DNA of 64,000 nt from a bacterium (GTDB taxonomy: Bacteria > Bacillota > Bacilli > Lactobacillales > Streptococcaceae): positions 1-64,000 of the forward strand of contig CAJNDO010000009.1 in NCBI GenBank assembly GCA_905221545.1, in the 5' to 3' direction. The position numbers and the translations under genes were made by a program. This document shows, one piece after another, positions 15,577 through 26,321 of this stretch. The notes under the pieces are model-generated. The model saw only the letters and a program-made list of their open reading frames with translations, searched no databases and was not told where the DNA came from. Every line of letters begins with the position of its first letter. The stretch's first letter is position 1.

Positions 15577-17264
15577 AACGTTCTTCTCTACTAGTCAGAA
15601 TGGTTATTTCCATCTTTCTGGTTTTTCTCATTCTCCTAGCTCTGGTTGGGACTTTCTACTATCAATCGAGTTCATCAGCCATTGAGACCACTATTGAGGG
15701 CAATAGCCAAACGACCATCAGCCAGACTAGCCACTTTATTCAGTCTTATATCAAAAAATTAGAAACCACCTCTACCAGTTTGACCAAGCAGACGGATGTC
15801 CTAGACTATGCTGAGAATCCCAGTCAAGACAAGGTCAAGGGAATTCGAGATCTATTTTTGACCATCTTAAAGGCTGACCAGGACTTGAAAGCTGTGGTTC
15901 TGGTCACCAAATCTGGTCAGGTCATTTCTACAGATGACAGTGTGCAAATGAAGACCTCCTCTGATATGATGGCTGAGGATTGGTATCAAAAGGCCATTCA
16001 TCAGGGGGCCATGCCTGTTTTGACTCCAGCTCGTAAATCGGACAGTCAGTGGGTCATTTCTGTCACTCAGGAACTTATTGATGCAAAAGGGGCCAATCTT
16101 GGCGTGCTTCGCTTGGATATTTCCTACGAAACTCTGGAAGCCTATCTTAACCAACTTCAGTTGGGGCAGCAGGGCTTTGCCTTTATCATCAATGAAAATC
16201 ATGAATTTGTTTACCATCCTCAACACACAGTCTATAGCTCATCTAGCGAAATGGAGGCCATGAAACCCTACATCGAGACAGGTCAGGGATATACCCTTGA
16301 CCACAAATCCTACGTCAGTCAGGAACAGATTGCAGGAACTGATTGGACGGTTATAGGAGTTTCTTCGCTGGAAAAGTTAGACCAGGTTCGTAGTCAACTC
16401 TTGTGGACCTTGCTTGGGGCTAGTGTCACTTCTCTTCTTGCCTGTCTCTGCTTGGTGTGGTTCAGTCTCAAACGCTGGATTGCCCCTTTGAAGGATTTGA
16501 GAGAAACCATGCTGAAAATTGCCTCTGGTATACAAAATCTTCGTGCCAAAGAAGTTGGTGCCTATGAACTGAGAGAAGTGACTCGTCAATTTAATGCCAT
16601 GTTGGATCAGATTGATCAGCTGATGGCAGATGTACGCAGGCAGGAAGAAACGACCCGTCAGTATGAACTTCAAGCCCTGTCGAGCCAGATTAATCCCCAT
16701 TTCCTCTATAATACCTTGGACACCATCATTTGGATGGCTGAATTTCATGATAGTCAGAGAGTGGTTCAGGTGACCAAGTCCTTGGCAACCTATTTCCGCT
16801 TGGCGCTCAATCAAGGCAAGGATTTGATTTCTCTTTCTGATGAAATCAATCATGTCCGCCAGTATCTCTTTATCCAGAAACAACGCTATGGGGATAAGCT
16901 GGAATACAAGATTGAGGAAAATCCTGCCTTTGATAATTTAGTCTTGCCTAAACTGGTGCTACAACCCTTGGTGGAAAATGCTCTTTACCATGGTATTAAG
17001 GAAAAGGAGGATCAGGGACATATTAGAGTTTCTGTTCAGAAACAGGATAGAGGACTAGTCATCCGCATTGAGGATGATGGCGTTGGCTTCCAAGTTGCTG
17101 GCGATAGTAGTCAGAGTCAGCTCAAACGTGGAGGAGTTGGTCTGCAAAATGTTGACCAACGGCTCAAGCTTCATTTTGGAGACAATTACCAGATGAAGAT
17201 TGATTCTGCACCCGACAAAGGAACGACGGTTGAAATATACATAAATAGAATAGAAACTAGCTAA
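15573..17264 (+). CDS. Sensor histidine kinase, LytS/YesM type (HK09/ZmpS type)
   Basis: The 563-residue kinase has a first membrane segment at about 10-30, an extracellular dCACHE-like sensor at about 35-270 (MAEDWYQKAI, ITQ-like VTQELIDAKG), and a second membrane segment at about 278-300. A HAMP region follows, then a His_kinase domain with SSQINPHFLYNTLDTIIWMA, where His376 is the likely phospho-acceptor. An HATPase_c domain ends the protein (VENALYHGIKEKE, EDDGVGF, GVGLQNVDQRL). It pairs with the AraC-type regulator in front, and the two overlap by four bases. The ligand is not known from sequence. A terminator at 17263 separates this pair from the DUF436-zmpB unit. Confidence 0.93.
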   Translation: MKRSSLLVRMVISIFLVFLILLALVGTFYYQSSSSAIETTIEGNSQTTISQTSHFIQSYIKKLETTSTSLTKQTDVLDYAENPSQDKVKGIRDLFLTILKADQDLKAVVLVTKSGQVISTDDSVQMKTSSDMMAEDWYQKAIHQGAMPVLTPARKSDSQWVISVTQELIDAKGANLGVLRLDISYETLEAYLNQLQLGQQGFAFIINENHEFVYHPQHTVYSSSSEMEAMKPYIETGQGYTLDHKSYVSQEQIAGTDWTVIGVSSLEKLDQVRSQLLWTLLGASVTSLLACLCLVWFSLKRWIAPLKDLRETMLKIASGIQNLRAKEVGAYELREVTRQFNAMLDQIDQLMADVRRQEETTRQYELQALSSQINPHFLYNTLDTIIWMAEFHDSQRVVQVTKSLATYFRLALNQGKDLISLSDEINHVRQYLFIQKQRYGDKLEYKIEENPAFDNLVLPKLVLQPLVENALYHGIKEKEDQGHIRVSVQKQDRGLVIRIEDDGVGFQVAGDSSQSQLKRGGVGLQNVDQRLKLHFGDNYQMKIDSAPDKGTTVEIYINRIETS

Positions 17265-17289
17265 CTCCCGGTCAATTCTGGGAGTTTTA
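17263..17289 (+). terminator. Terminator after the two-component operon
   Basis: AACTCCC (17263-17269) pairs with GGGAGTT (17280-17286), followed by TTA. The stem overlaps the kinase stop codon. Confidence 0.65.
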
Positions 17290-17323
17290 TGCGTAATTGA
17301 GAAAGCTTTCTAGTTTGTCTATC

Positions 17324-17352
17324 TTGCTAAAAACAAGAAAAAACGATATGAT
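17324..17352 (+). promoter_or_regulatory. Promoter of the DUF436-zmpB unit
   Basis: TTGCTA (17324-17329) and TATGAT (17347-17352) are separated by exactly 17 bp, 27 bp before the ATG at 17379. It lies downstream of the kinase terminator, so this unit can be transcribed separately from the two-component genes. Confidence 0.6.
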
Positions 17353-17378
17353 AGATAGTGACAAAAGAGGTATCAAGT

Positions 17379-17942
17379 ATGAAGGAAAAAGACATTCAAA
17401 GAGAAACAAGCCAGATTGTAGAAGATGTGTTGGAAAAGGCCAATTTGAAGCAAGGATCTATCTTTGTTTTGGGCCTTTCTTCTAGTGAGGTGATAGGTGG
17501 TCAGATTGGCAAGGAATCTAGCCAAGAAATTGGCGAAATCATTGTAAGAACCATTCTAGATATCCTAGAGGAAAAAGGAATTCATCTAGCTGTTCAAGGC
17601 TGTGAACATGTCAATCGGGCCCTCGTTGTTGAACGTCAGGTGGCAGAGCAGTTTGGTCTGGAAATCGTCAGTATCCTTCCGACTCTTCATGCAGGAGGTT
17701 CAGGTCAGTTGGCAGCCTTCAAGTTTATGCAGGATCCAGTTGAGGTTGAATTTATCAAGGCTCATGCTGGATTGGATATCGGAGATACTGCAATTGGCAT
17801 GCATGTCAAGCATGTTCAGGTTCCGATTCGCCCTCTTTTGAGAGAGATTGGGCATGCCCACGTAACGGCTCTTGCTAGCCGTCCAAAATTAATTGGAGGT
17901 GCGCGTGCGCATTATCCTCAAGATTCTATTAGAAAGTCGTGA
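17379..17942 (+). CDS. DUF436 (TIGR01440) family protein
   Basis: The 187-residue cytosolic protein is of the conserved DUF436 family, found mainly in Firmicutes. Recognisable segments are [15 protein letters not shown] (residues 29-43), [14 protein letters not shown] (about 74-87), and the conserved ending with [21 protein letters not shown]. The function is not established. The ATG at 17379 follows AAAGAGG; an in-frame GTG at 17358 is less well placed. Its stop (TGA 17940-17942) overlaps the GTG at 17939 that begins the zmpB frame, so translation of zmpB is probably coupled to it. Why a housekeeping-type protein should sit in front of a secreted protease is unexplained. Confidence 0.85.
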   Translation: MKEKDIQRETSQIVEDVLEKANLKQGSIFVLGLSSSEVIGGQIGKESSQEIGEIIVRTILDILEEKGIHLAVQGCEHVNRALVVERQVAEQFGLEIVSILPTLHAGGSGQLAAFKFMQDPVEVEFIKAHAGLDIGDTAIGMHVKHVQVPIRPLLREIGHAHVTALASRPKLIGGARAHYPQDSIRKS

Positions 17943-20900
17943 GAATGAGAAAAAAAAAACAACAACTAGAAAAAATCACTAAATATTCGATTCGTAAGCT
18001 AACTGTTGGGGTAGGTCCTGTAGCAATCGGGGCCTTCCTTTTTGGTGCTGCTACCTTTTCAGTAGATAAGGTGCAAGCCAATGAAGTTGGCGGAACTCAT
18101 AGCGTTCATTACCGTTATTTGGCGGAGCAGGAATTGACAGAGTCTGAAAAAGCCTTGATTCACCATGAGGTTCCAACAGAATTTCAATATGATGATATTC
18201 TTTATGTAGTTTATCGCAAGAAGGCAACTAACAGTCAACAACTTCCATACACAGGAAGTAAGGAGCTAGCTCTAGCAGGCCTTGGCTTGGCAACGGCTTC
18301 TCTAGCAGTCTTTTTGGTGTCCAAAAAAGGTCGTAAAGAGGTTCTAGGTGTTCTCTTGATTGGTTCTTTAGGAGCTAGCACTTTTGTACCTTATGGGACA
18401 TTTGCGTTTGAAAATAAGGAATTGCTTTCTTATAACCAAACTATTTCGGCCTCTACACATGAAGGATTAGCTGAAGGGATTATCCACATTGATGGCTATG
18501 AATACATTGGATACTTCAAGGAAGCAGAACTTCATCAATCAAGACCAGTTTCAGCTGAGAAGTCTCAGTTGCCAGTAGAAAAGCAAAGTTCAAAAGAAAT
18601 CGAGAAAACAGAAGTAGCTCAAGAAAGACCTGCGGTTACTCCAGAAACTGTTATTGAAAAACCTGTAGTAGAGAATCCAGTTGCCCCTGCTGTTGAAGAA
18701 AGACCAGTTTCTGAGAAGCCTCAGACAAGACAGGAAGAGAGCTTGGTGGAGATTCCTTTTGAAACGGTGACAAGCCCAGATGCGAATTTAGCAGAAGGAC
18801 AGACGCGTATCGTCACAGCCGGAGTAAAGGGTCAGCGTCGTCTTGTAACCAAAGTTTCGATGGTCAATGGTCAAGAAGTTAGAGAAGTCATTGAAGACCA
18901 AGTGGTTCAAAAACCTGTGTCGCAAGTCATCGCAGTCGGAACTAAGAAAGAGGTGCAACCTACCTCAACTCCAACTCCAGTACCACAAGCTGAATCAAAT
19001 CACCAAGCAGCTAAAGGAACCCAAGAAGAAGGTAAGGTAGGCCAAGCCTTAACGCAACCGGAATTACCAGAAGCCCCAGTTGAAGTAAAAGGTACACAAG
19101 AGGAAGGCAAAGAAGGTCAAGCTTTAACCCAACCAGAAAATCCAGAATATCATGAAGCAAAAGGTGTTCAAGAAGTAAAAGAAGGCGAGCAGCAAGGTCA
19201 AGCCTTAAGCCAGCCAGAACTTCCAGAATATAAAGAAACAGTTTCAACAAAGGGAACTCAAGAGGAGGGTCAAGAAGGTCAAGCACCAGTACAAGAAGTA
19301 AACCCAGAATATAACGTAACAACAGGTACAGTTGAGAAGTCTTCCGAGAGTGAATTAGATTTCACAACAGAAGTAGTTCCAGACGATACAAAATATGTGG
19401 ATGAAGAAGTAGTTGAAACCCCTGGTTCTAAAGGTGTTCAAGTTACGAAAACAACTTACGAAACAGTGGAAGGTGTGGAGACAGATAAAGTTCTTTCTAC
19501 AACTACAGAAGTGAAAACGCCTGCCATTTCTAAAGTCGTTAAAAAAGGAACGAAACCACTTGAAGGAACAACAGTTGAAACAAGAGAAGAAGTCATTCCT
19601 TTTGAAACAAAAGAACAAGAAGATGACACTTTAAAACGCGGAACAAGACAAGTAGCTCAAGAAGGTGTAAACGGTAAGAAACAAATTATTGAAACCTATA
19701 AAACAATTCGTGGAGAAAAAACAAATGAAGCTCCAACAGTAGAAGAAACAGTTCTCCAAGCACCTCAAGATGAGATTATCAAAAAAGGTACAAAAGGTTT
19801 AGAAAAACCAACCTTAGAATGGGCTAAAACAGAAAAAGATGTCTTGAAGAAGAGTGCTACAGCTACTTATACATTGAATAAACCAGCTGGAGTAGAAATC
19901 AAATCGATTAAAGTAGCTCTGAAAGATAAGACTGGACAAGTTGTTAAAGAAGTAACGGTGGCTGAAAATAACTTAAACGCTACCTTAGATAACTTAAAAT
20001 ATTATCAAGGCTACACACTATCCACAACCATGGTCTATGATCGTGGAGAAGGCGAAGAAACTGAGAAATTAGAAGATAAACAAATTCAGTTAGACCTCAA
20101 AAAAGTTGAGCTCAAAAACATCAAAGAAACTAGCTTGATGAATGTGGACGCTGACGGTAATGAAACAGATACTAGTTTGCTTACAGAAAAACCGACAGAC
20201 GTTGCTCCACTTTATTTACGAGTGACAACTCACGATAATAAGACAACAAGACTTGCGGTAAGTTCTGTTGAAGAAGTAGTTGTCGATGGAAAAACATTGT
20301 ACAAAGTGGTAGCAAAAGCTCCAGACTTAGTTCAACGTAGAGATGATGATACATTCAGTGAAGAATATGTTCATTACTTTGAAAAACAAAAAACACACGA
20401 AGGTGATGTATATTATAGCTTTGATGACCTTGTAAAAGCTATTCAAAAAGACCCGACCGGCACATTTAAGCTTGGTAGCAATATCAATGCTGCTAACGTT
20501 AAACCAGCAGGAAAATCTTATGTTACTAATGCTTTCAAAGGAACATTAACAAGCACTGACGGTAATAAATTTACCATTAGCAATATGAACAGACCTTTAT
20601 TCGGAGATATTGTCGGTGGTACTGTTAAAGATTTACTACTTGAAAATGTAAATATCGACATGCCAGGGACTGATAGGATTGCACCACTAGCGAATGTTAT
20701 CAAAAATAATGCGACTGTAGAGAATATTAAAGTAACAGGTAACGTTGTTGGTAATAATGATGTATCTGGTGTTATCAATAAAATTGATGGTAGTGGAAAA
20801 TTAAGTAACGTTGCATTCATCGGTAAAGTCCACGCCGCTGGAAATAAAGGTGGTTACTTAACAGGTATCGTTGGTGAAAACTGGAAAGGTATCGTGGAAA

Positions 20901-23872
20901 AAGCTTATGTTGATGCCGAAATCACAGGTAACAAAGCTAAGGCTGCCGGAATTGTATATTCATCTCAAAACGGTGGTAACAACAGCACTTTAGGTAAAGA
21001 AGGTACTCTTCGAAATTCTGTAGCAAAAGGTTCTATCGAACTTAAAGAAGCTGTTATGTCAGGAGGATTATTAGGTACTAACTGGGCACTAGGGGCTATA
21101 GAAGACAACATCACTATGATGAAAGTTAAGACTGGTGAGATGGTCTTCGGTCACTCTGATATCGATGCTGATGATTACTTCACATACTCTAGAACGAAAC
21201 GTAACTACAGTGTTGAAGGTGTAAGTGAAGGTAAAAAGACTTATAAAAACTCAAATAAAGTCCCTAGCATAACTCAAGAAAAAGCGGATGAATTAATCGC
21301 TAAAATGGGAATCACTGCTGATAAATTCGAAATCACACTTCCTGTTGAAGATAAACTGAACAACATTGTAAGTAAGGCTGATCAATACAAAAATATTGAT
21401 GACTACGACGTATCTCGTGAGCTTGCTTACCGAAACATTGAAAAACTTCAACCGTTCTATAATAAAGAATGGATTGTTAACCAAGGTAACAAGATTCCTG
21501 CTGGATCAAATCTATTAACTAAAGAAGTTTTATCTGTTACTGCGATGAAAGGAAATGACTTTGTCACAGACCTTACAGATGCTGATCATATTATGATTCA
21601 TTATGCAGATAAGACGAAAGAAATAAAAGCTATTACACAAAAAGAATCTAAGGTTCAACAAGTTCGTGAATATAGTATTAACGATTTAGGTGATATTGTT
21701 TACACGCCAAACATGGTTGTAAAAGATCGTACAGATTTAATCAGTGCTATCGAAAGCAAGTTAAGTCCAGTAGAATTACAATCTGATCCGATTTACCAAC
21801 ACTTGGGTAGAACTGGTGGCAACAAAGTCAATGCAATTAAGGATTTGTACTTAGAAGAAAGCTTCAAGTATGTTAAAGATAATCTTAATAAATTCGTTAC
21901 GAAGTTAGTTGAAAATGAAGATCACCAACTTAACACTGATGAAGCTGCAAAACGTGCTTTGATTAAGAAAATCGATGATAATAAGGCCGCAGTTCTTCTT
22001 GGTTTGTCTTACCTCAACCGATACTACGGAGTTAAATTTGATGACTTTAATATTAAAGAATTAATGCTATTCAAACCTGACTTTTATGGTAAGAATGTTG
22101 GTGTGTTAGACTTCTTGATTAAGGTTGGTTCTAAAGAAAGTAATATTAAAGGTGATAGAACTTTAGAAGCTTATCGCGAAACAATCGGTGGAGTTATCGG
22201 TATAGGCGAGTTAAACAGTTTCTTAGACTATAATATGCGTCTATTCACAAGTGACACAGACTTAAACGATTGGTTCATAAAAGCTACTAAAGATAATGTA
22301 TATATCGTTGAACCTAAAACAACAACTCCTGAATTTGCTGATAAGAAACACAGAGCCTACGAGGGATTAAACAACGACATGCACGGTAAGATGATTCTGC
22401 CACTTCTGAATTTAAAAGATGCACATATGTTCTTAATCTCAACATATAACACTATGGCTTACAGTTCATTTGAAAAATACGGCAAGAATACTGCAGAAGA
22501 ACGCGAAGCATTCAAAGCTGAAATCAATAAAGTCGCTAAAGGTCAACAAAATTACCTAGATTTCTGGTCTCGTTTATCATTAGATAAAGTTCGTAATCAA
22601 CTACTTAAGAGCAACAACATGGTACCAACTCCTGTGTTAGATAACCAAAATTACAAGGGAATCAGCACAGACAAATATGGACACACTAATAGCGATAAAG
22701 ACGTAGCACCTATCCGTGAATTATACGGACCAACAGGTCGCTACCATGCTACTGACTGGCGTATGGGAGCTGTAGCTCGTATTTACGGTAACCCTTATAA
22801 GGATGATTCAGTCTTCTTCATGGTTACTGATATGATTAGTGACTTTGGTATCTCAGCCTTCACTCACGAAACGACTCACGTAAATGACCGTATGGTTTAT
22901 TTAGGAGGTTCAAGACACCGTGAAGGTACTGACCTAGAGGCGTTCGCACAAGGTATGTTGCAATCACCTGCTGAAACAAGTCCAAACGGTGACTTTAAAG
23001 CACTAGGATTGAATATGGCCTACGAACGTCCAAATGACGGAAACCAATGGTACAACACTAATCCAAATGACCTTACTTCTCGCGCTGAAATTGATCATTA
23101 CATGAAAGGTTTCAATGATACGCTCATGCTTCTTGATTATCTTGAAGGAGAAGCTGTCATTGATAAAGGCAGTAAAGAACTAAACAACGCTTGGTTCAAG
23201 AAAGTAGATAAGCAACTTCGTGGAGCTAATACGAAGAACCAATACGACAACGTTAGAGATTTAAATGCAGAAGAAAAAGAATATAATTTAACATCTGTTA
23301 ACGACTTAGTAGAGAAAAACTTCATGACCAAACACGGTCCTGGTAATGGTCAGTATGATCCAACTGGATTTGGCTCTGCCTATGTAACTGTACCAATTAC
23401 AGCTGGTATCTATGGTGGTAATACGAGTGAAGGTGCTCCAGGAGCAATGTCATTCAAACATAACACCTTCCGTATGTGGGGTTACTTTGGATATGAAAAA
23501 GGCTTCCTAAATTATGCTTCTAACATGCTGAAAAATGAGTCTAAACAAGCAGGTCATGCTACCCTAGGTGATGACTTTATCATTAAGAAAGTTTCTGATG
23601 GTAAATTTAATACTCTAGAAGATTGGAAGAAAGAATACTTCAAAGAAGTTGTTGATAAAGCGAAAGCAGGATTTAAGCCAGTTACAATTGATGGTACTAC
23701 ATACAGTAGCTACGATGACTTAAAACGTGCGTTTGCTGAAGCTGTTGAAAAAGATAAATCTACTTTAAGTAACGGATCAGTTAAATTTGATAATACTATT
23801 TCCCTTAAAGAGAAAATCTTCAAGAAACTTCTTCAACAAACAAATAGTTTTAAAACTTCAATCTTTAAATAA
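17939..23872 (+). CDS. zmpB: Zinc metalloprotease ZmpB (IgA1 protease family M26)
   Basis: This is a 1977-residue secreted protease. The N-terminus has a YSIRK-type signal ([16 protein letters not shown], residues 16-31) and, unusually for sortase substrates, an LPYTG motif near the N-terminus (residues 102-106) followed by a hydrophobic segment. This is the hallmark of streptococcal M26 proteases. Four degenerate KGTQEEG..GQAL.QPE repeats lie at about 359-455 and G5-like segments at about 260-320 and 500-620. A GLUG-like beta-helix region is at about 870-1020. The zinc site is HETTH at 1643-1647, with Glu1667 (or Glu1662) as the downstream ligand. Start: GTG 17939, or the ATG at 17945; neither has a good Shine-Dalgarno, so coupling to DUF436 is likely. 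It neighbours its namesake two-component system. Confidence 0.93.
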   Translation: MRMRKKKQQLEKITKYSIRKLTVGVGPVAIGAFLFGAATFSVDKVQANEVGGTHSVHYRYLAEQELTESEKALIHHEVPTEFQYDDILYVVYRKKATNSQQLPYTGSKELALAGLGLATASLAVFLVSKKGRKEVLGVLLIGSLGASTFVPYGTFAFENKELLSYNQTISASTHEGLAEGIIHIDGYEYIGYFKEAELHQSRPVSAEKSQLPVEKQSSKEIEKTEVAQERPAVTPETVIEKPVVENPVAPAVEERPVSEKPQTRQEESLVEIPFETVTSPDANLAEGQTRIVTAGVKGQRRLVTKVSMVNGQEVREVIEDQVVQKPVSQVIAVGTKKEVQPTSTPTPVPQAESNHQAAKGTQEEGKVGQALTQPELPEAPVEVKGTQEEGKEGQALTQPENPEYHEAKGVQEVKEGEQQGQALSQPELPEYKETVSTKGTQEEGQEGQAPVQEVNPEYNVTTGTVEKSSESELDFTTEVVPDDTKYVDEEVVETPGSKGVQVTKTTYETVEGVETDKVLSTTTEVKTPAISKVVKKGTKPLEGTTVETREEVIPFETKEQEDDTLKRGTRQVAQEGVNGKKQIIETYKTIRGEKTNEAPTVEETVLQAPQDEIIKKGTKGLEKPTLEWAKTEKDVLKKSATATYTLNKPAGVEIKSIKVALKDKTGQVVKEVTVAENNLNATLDNLKYYQGYTLSTTMVYDRGEGEETEKLEDKQIQLDLKKVELKNIKETSLMNVDADGNETDTSLLTEKPTDVAPLYLRVTTHDNKTTRLAVSSVEEVVVDGKTLYKVVAKAPDLVQRRDDDTFSEEYVHYFEKQKTHEGDVYYSFDDLVKAIQKDPTGTFKLGSNINAANVKPAGKSYVTNAFKGTLTSTDGNKFTISNMNRPLFGDIVGGTVKDLLLENVNIDMPGTDRIAPLANVIKNNATVENIKVTGNVVGNNDVSGVINKIDGSGKLSNVAFIGKVHAAGNKGGYLTGIVGENWKGIVEKAYVDAEITGNKAKAAGIVYSSQNGGNNSTLGKEGTLRNSVAKGSIELKEAVMSGGLLGTNWALGAIEDNITMMKVKTGEMVFGHSDIDADDYFTYSRTKRNYSVEGVSEGKKTYKNSNKVPSITQEKADELIAKMGITADKFEITLPVEDKLNNIVSKADQYKNIDDYDVSRELAYRNIEKLQPFYNKEWIVNQGNKIPAGSNLLTKEVLSVTAMKGNDFVTDLTDADHIMIHYADKTKEIKAITQKESKVQQVREYSINDLGDIVYTPNMVVKDRTDLISAIESKLSPVELQSDPIYQHLGRTGGNKVNAIKDLYLEESFKYVKDNLNKFVTKLVENEDHQLNTDEAAKRALIKKIDDNKAAVLLGLSYLNRYYGVKFDDFNIKELMLFKPDFYGKNVGVLDFLIKVGSKESNIKGDRTLEAYRETIGGVIGIGELNSFLDYNMRLFTSDTDLNDWFIKATKDNVYIVEPKTTTPEFADKKHRAYEGLNNDMHGKMILPLLNLKDAHMFLISTYNTMAYSSFEKYGKNTAEEREAFKAEINKVAKGQQNYLDFWSRLSLDKVRNQLLKSNNMVPTPVLDNQNYKGISTDKYGHTNSDKDVAPIRELYGPTGRYHATDWRMGAVARIYGNPYKDDSVFFMVTDMISDFGISAFTHETTHVNDRMVYLGGSRHREGTDLEAFAQGMLQSPAETSPNGDFKALGLNMAYERPNDGNQWYNTNPNDLTSRAEIDHYMKGFNDTLMLLDYLEGEAVIDKGSKELNNAWFKKVDKQLRGANTKNQYDNVRDLNAEEKEYNLTSVNDLVEKNFMTKHGPGNGQYDPTGFGSAYVTVPITAGIYGGNTSEGAPGAMSFKHNTFRMWGYFGYEKGFLNYASNMLKNESKQAGHATLGDDFIIKKVSDGKFNTLEDWKKEYFKEVVDKAKAGFKPVTIDGTTYSSYDDLKRAFAEAVEKDKSTLSNGSVKFDNTISLKEKIFKKLLQQTNSFKTSIFK
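19014..19320 (+). repeat. Degenerate in-frame repeats in zmpB
   Basis: Four imperfect units of about 60-80 bp encode KGTQEEG(K/Q)xGQAL(T/S)QPE(L/N)PE-like segments. They lie in the low-complexity linker between the sorting signal and the G5-like region. Their number may vary between strains. Confidence 0.85.
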
Positions 23873-23881
23873 TTGAAATCT

Positions 23882-23908
23882 CTCATCTGCTTTGCGGATG
23901 AGGGTTTT
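23882..23908 (+). terminator. Terminator after zmpB
   Basis: CTCATCTGC pairs with GCGGATGAG (one G:T) across TTT, followed by GGTTTTCTT. It begins 9 bp after the zmpB stop. Confidence 0.8.
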
Positions 23909-23917
23909 CTTATTTTG

Positions 23918-23935
23918 TGCTATACTTAAGGTATG
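23918..23935 (+). promoter_or_regulatory. Extended -10 directly before the pabB start codon
   Basis: TGCTATACT (23918-23926) is an extended -10. Transcription would begin about 7 bases downstream, at or next to the A of the ATG at 23933. No Shine-Dalgarno has room between them. This suggests a leaderless mRNA. Confidence 0.6.
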
Positions 23936-25654
23936 CATAGAAAAACAGTGATTGATTTTAGGGCTTTGGGGGAGAGATACACATTTACCCAGCCCATCAA
24001 AGAGTTAAAAACGAGAGATTTAGCGGAAGTGGCGGACTTGCTGGCAAAAGTGGAAAGTTTCCAAGAGCAAGGCTATTATGTGGTGGGCTATGTCAGCTAC
24101 GAGGCTGCACCTGCTTTTGAGGAGAAATTAGCAGTTCATAAAGCTCCTTTACTGGCAGAGTATCTGCTATATTTTACCGTTCATGATAGCGTAGAAACTT
24201 CCCCTATTCCTCTGACTTATGATGAGGTTGATTTGCCTACAAACTGGCAGGAAGTGACGTCTGCAACAGACTATGAAAAGGCGATTGCCCAGATTCACCA
24301 TCATTTACGGCAGGGAGACACCTATCAGGTCAACTACACCGTCCAACTCAAGCAGGACTTAAGTGCCAATCCGTTTGCCATCTACAATCGTATGGTGGTA
24401 GAGCAGGAGGCGGGCTACAATGCTTATGTGGAACATGACGAGATGGCAGTGATTTCCATGAGTCCAGAGCTCTTTTTTGAGCAAAATGACCGTGAGTTGA
24501 CAACGCGACCAATGAAGGGAACAACCCAGCGTGGAGTGACTGACCAAGAAGATTTGGAACAGGCCAGTTGGTTGGAGCAGGATCCCAAAAATCGGTCTGA
24601 AAACATGATGATTGTGGACCTCTTGCGCAATGATATGAATCGTATTTCTGAAGTGGGGAGTGAGCATGTGGAGCGTCTCTGCCAAGTGGAACAGTATTCA
24701 ACTGTTTGGCAGATGACTTCGACCATCAAGAGTCAGTTGCGAGAGCATGTGGACCTTGTTGAAATCTTCCGTTCTCTCTTTCCTTGTGGTTCCATAACGG
24801 GTGCACCCAAAATTGCAACGATGGAAATCATTAAGGACTTGGAGCCCCAACCCAGAGGAGTTTACTGCGGAACGGTTGGTCTCTTGCTTCCAAATGGGCG
24901 ACGAATTTTCAATGTTGCCATTCGGACCATTCAACTGTATCAAGGGAAAGCCATCTATGGAGTAGGTGGTGGCATTACTTGGGATAGCACTTGGGAATCT
25001 GAATACCAAGAGGTTCATCAAAAGGCGGCAGTCCTTTATCGTAAACAAGCTTGCTTCCAACTGATTACAACTGGAAAAATCAGCCAAAAACAACTGCTGT
25101 TTGAAGAGCAACATATAGAAAGACTGAGAAAAGCAAGTCGATATTTTGCATATCCTTTTGATGCAGAAGACTTAAGACAAAAGATAGAGGAAGAGTGTCA
25201 GGCTTGTGATGCTAATCAAGATTACCGCTTGCGAATTAGTCTCAGCAAGTCTGGAGAGTTTGAACTTAGTCTCCAAAGATTAATACCTCTTAGTCCAAGT
25301 TTCTGTCAAGCTAAATTTTGTCTGCAGGAAGCAGATTTACAGCAAGCTTTTACCTACTTTAAAACGACTCACCGACCGCATTTGAGTTTGGGCGAACAAG
25401 AAATCATTTACCATAATGAAATTGGAGAACTGCTTGAAACCTCTATAGGAAATTTGGTTTTGAAAATCGCTGGAAAGCTCTATACACCGCCAGTCCGACT
25501 TGGTATCTTACCAGGAATTTACCGTCAGCATTTGCTGGAAACAGGACAGGTAGAAGAGAAAGCCTTGACCTTGGCAGACTTAGCCCAAGCAGAAGCAATT
25601 TACGGCTGTAATGCAGTGAGAGGCTTGTATGAATTAAGCCTAGAGGAGAACTAG
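23933..25654 (+). CDS. pabB: Aminodeoxychorismate synthase component I fused to 4-amino-4-deoxychorismate lyase
   Basis: The 573-residue bifunctional enzyme of folate synthesis makes p-aminobenzoate. Residues about 1-375 are a chorismate-binding PabB domain (GDTYQVNYT, MSPELFFE, TRPMKGT, DPKNRSENMMIVDLLRNDMNRI, GSITGAPKIATMEII, VGGGITWDS). Residues about 380-573 are a PabC-like, PLP-dependent fold-IV domain (RLRKASRYFAYPF, ETSIGNLVL, LPGIYRQHLLE, YGCNAVRGL). Component II (PabA, glutaminase) is not in the window. The start is the ATG at 23933, seven bases after an extended -10, so the transcript may lack a leader. The gene is followed with no gap by the hydrolase gene at 25655. Confidence 0.92.
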   Translation: MHRKTVIDFRALGERYTFTQPIKELKTRDLAEVADLLAKVESFQEQGYYVVGYVSYEAAPAFEEKLAVHKAPLLAEYLLYFTVHDSVETSPIPLTYDEVDLPTNWQEVTSATDYEKAIAQIHHHLRQGDTYQVNYTVQLKQDLSANPFAIYNRMVVEQEAGYNAYVEHDEMAVISMSPELFFEQNDRELTTRPMKGTTQRGVTDQEDLEQASWLEQDPKNRSENMMIVDLLRNDMNRISEVGSEHVERLCQVEQYSTVWQMTSTIKSQLREHVDLVEIFRSLFPCGSITGAPKIATMEIIKDLEPQPRGVYCGTVGLLLPNGRRIFNVAIRTIQLYQGKAIYGVGGGITWDSTWESEYQEVHQKAAVLYRKQACFQLITTGKISQKQLLFEEQHIERLRKASRYFAYPFDAEDLRQKIEEECQACDANQDYRLRISLSKSGEFELSLQRLIPLSPSFCQAKFCLQEADLQQAFTYFKTTHRPHLSLGEQEIIYHNEIGELLETSIGNLVLKIAGKLYTPPVRLGILPGIYRQHLLETGQVEEKALTLADLAQAEAIYGCNAVRGLYELSLEEN

Positions 25655-26272
25655 ATGAAACTGGTATTTTTACACGGTTTAGGGCAGTCAGCAGAGAGTT
25701 GGAAAGAAGTTCGGAATCTACTGATAGATTATCCTTCTGAGGCTATCGAGTTATTTCCTTCTGGAGTTAGCAGCTATCAAAAAGCTAAGGAGCGAGTTTA
25801 TCAGCATCTAGCTCAAGAAACAGAACCTTTTATTTTGGTTGGATTGTCTTTAGGTGCTGCCCTGGCACTAGAACTTTCCAGTTACGATTTACCAAATCTC
25901 CGAGCTTTGGTTCTATCAGGATGTCCACTTAAACTGTCCGGTAATATCCTATTTTATCTTCAGCTGCTGATTTTTAAACTACTTCCCAAAAGGGTATTTG
26001 AAAAACAGGGAGCAGATAAGGTTCTTATGGTCGGAGTTTCTGAGGAATTGAAGACACTTGATTTAACGGATATAGCAGGGATTTGCCCCTATCCAACCTT
26101 ACTAATTTGTGGCAGCAAAGATAAACCGAATCTTAGTTCAATGAGAAGTCTTCATAAACTAATATCAGAATCCCAATTTCAGATTATCTCTGACGGCCCT
26201 CATGTCTTGAATAAGGAAAAACCAAAGGAGTTTGTAGAAAAGACCAGAAGTTTCCTTGAATTGCTGAAATAA
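25655..26272 (+). CDS. Alpha/beta-hydrolase family protein
   Basis: The 205-residue protein has the alpha/beta-hydrolase plan. FLHGLGQSAESW (residues 4-15) provides the oxyanion region, and VGLSLGAALALELSS is the nucleophile elbow (GxSxG, Ser near residue 70). A late Asp is in LLICGSKDKPN and a catalytic His in DGPHVLNKEKP. The substrate is unknown; esterase, thioesterase or lipase activity are all possible. The ATG immediately follows the pabB stop (TAG ATG), with CTAGAGGAG inside the end of pabB as its Shine-Dalgarno. Co-transcription and coupling with pabB are therefore likely, but a role in folate metabolism is not implied by sequence. Confidence 0.85.
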   Translation: MKLVFLHGLGQSAESWKEVRNLLIDYPSEAIELFPSGVSSYQKAKERVYQHLAQETEPFILVGLSLGAALALELSSYDLPNLRALVLSGCPLKLSGNILFYLQLLIFKLLPKRVFEKQGADKVLMVGVSEELKTLDLTDIAGICPYPTLLICGSKDKPNLSSMRSLHKLISESQFQIISDGPHVLNKEKPKEFVEKTRSFLELLK

Positions 26273-26321
26273 GTTTGATAAAATAATATTGAAATCGATA
26301 ACATTCCTATAGGAGAAAGTA

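Noticed and set aside
16377..16883. 168-codon minus-strand ORF within the histidine kinase gene
   Set aside because: It lies over conserved kinase motifs in the other strand and has no start context.
23341..25114. Minus-strand ORFs of about 100-140 residues across pabB
   Set aside because: They overlap a firmly assigned gene, lack RBSs and show no known protein pattern.
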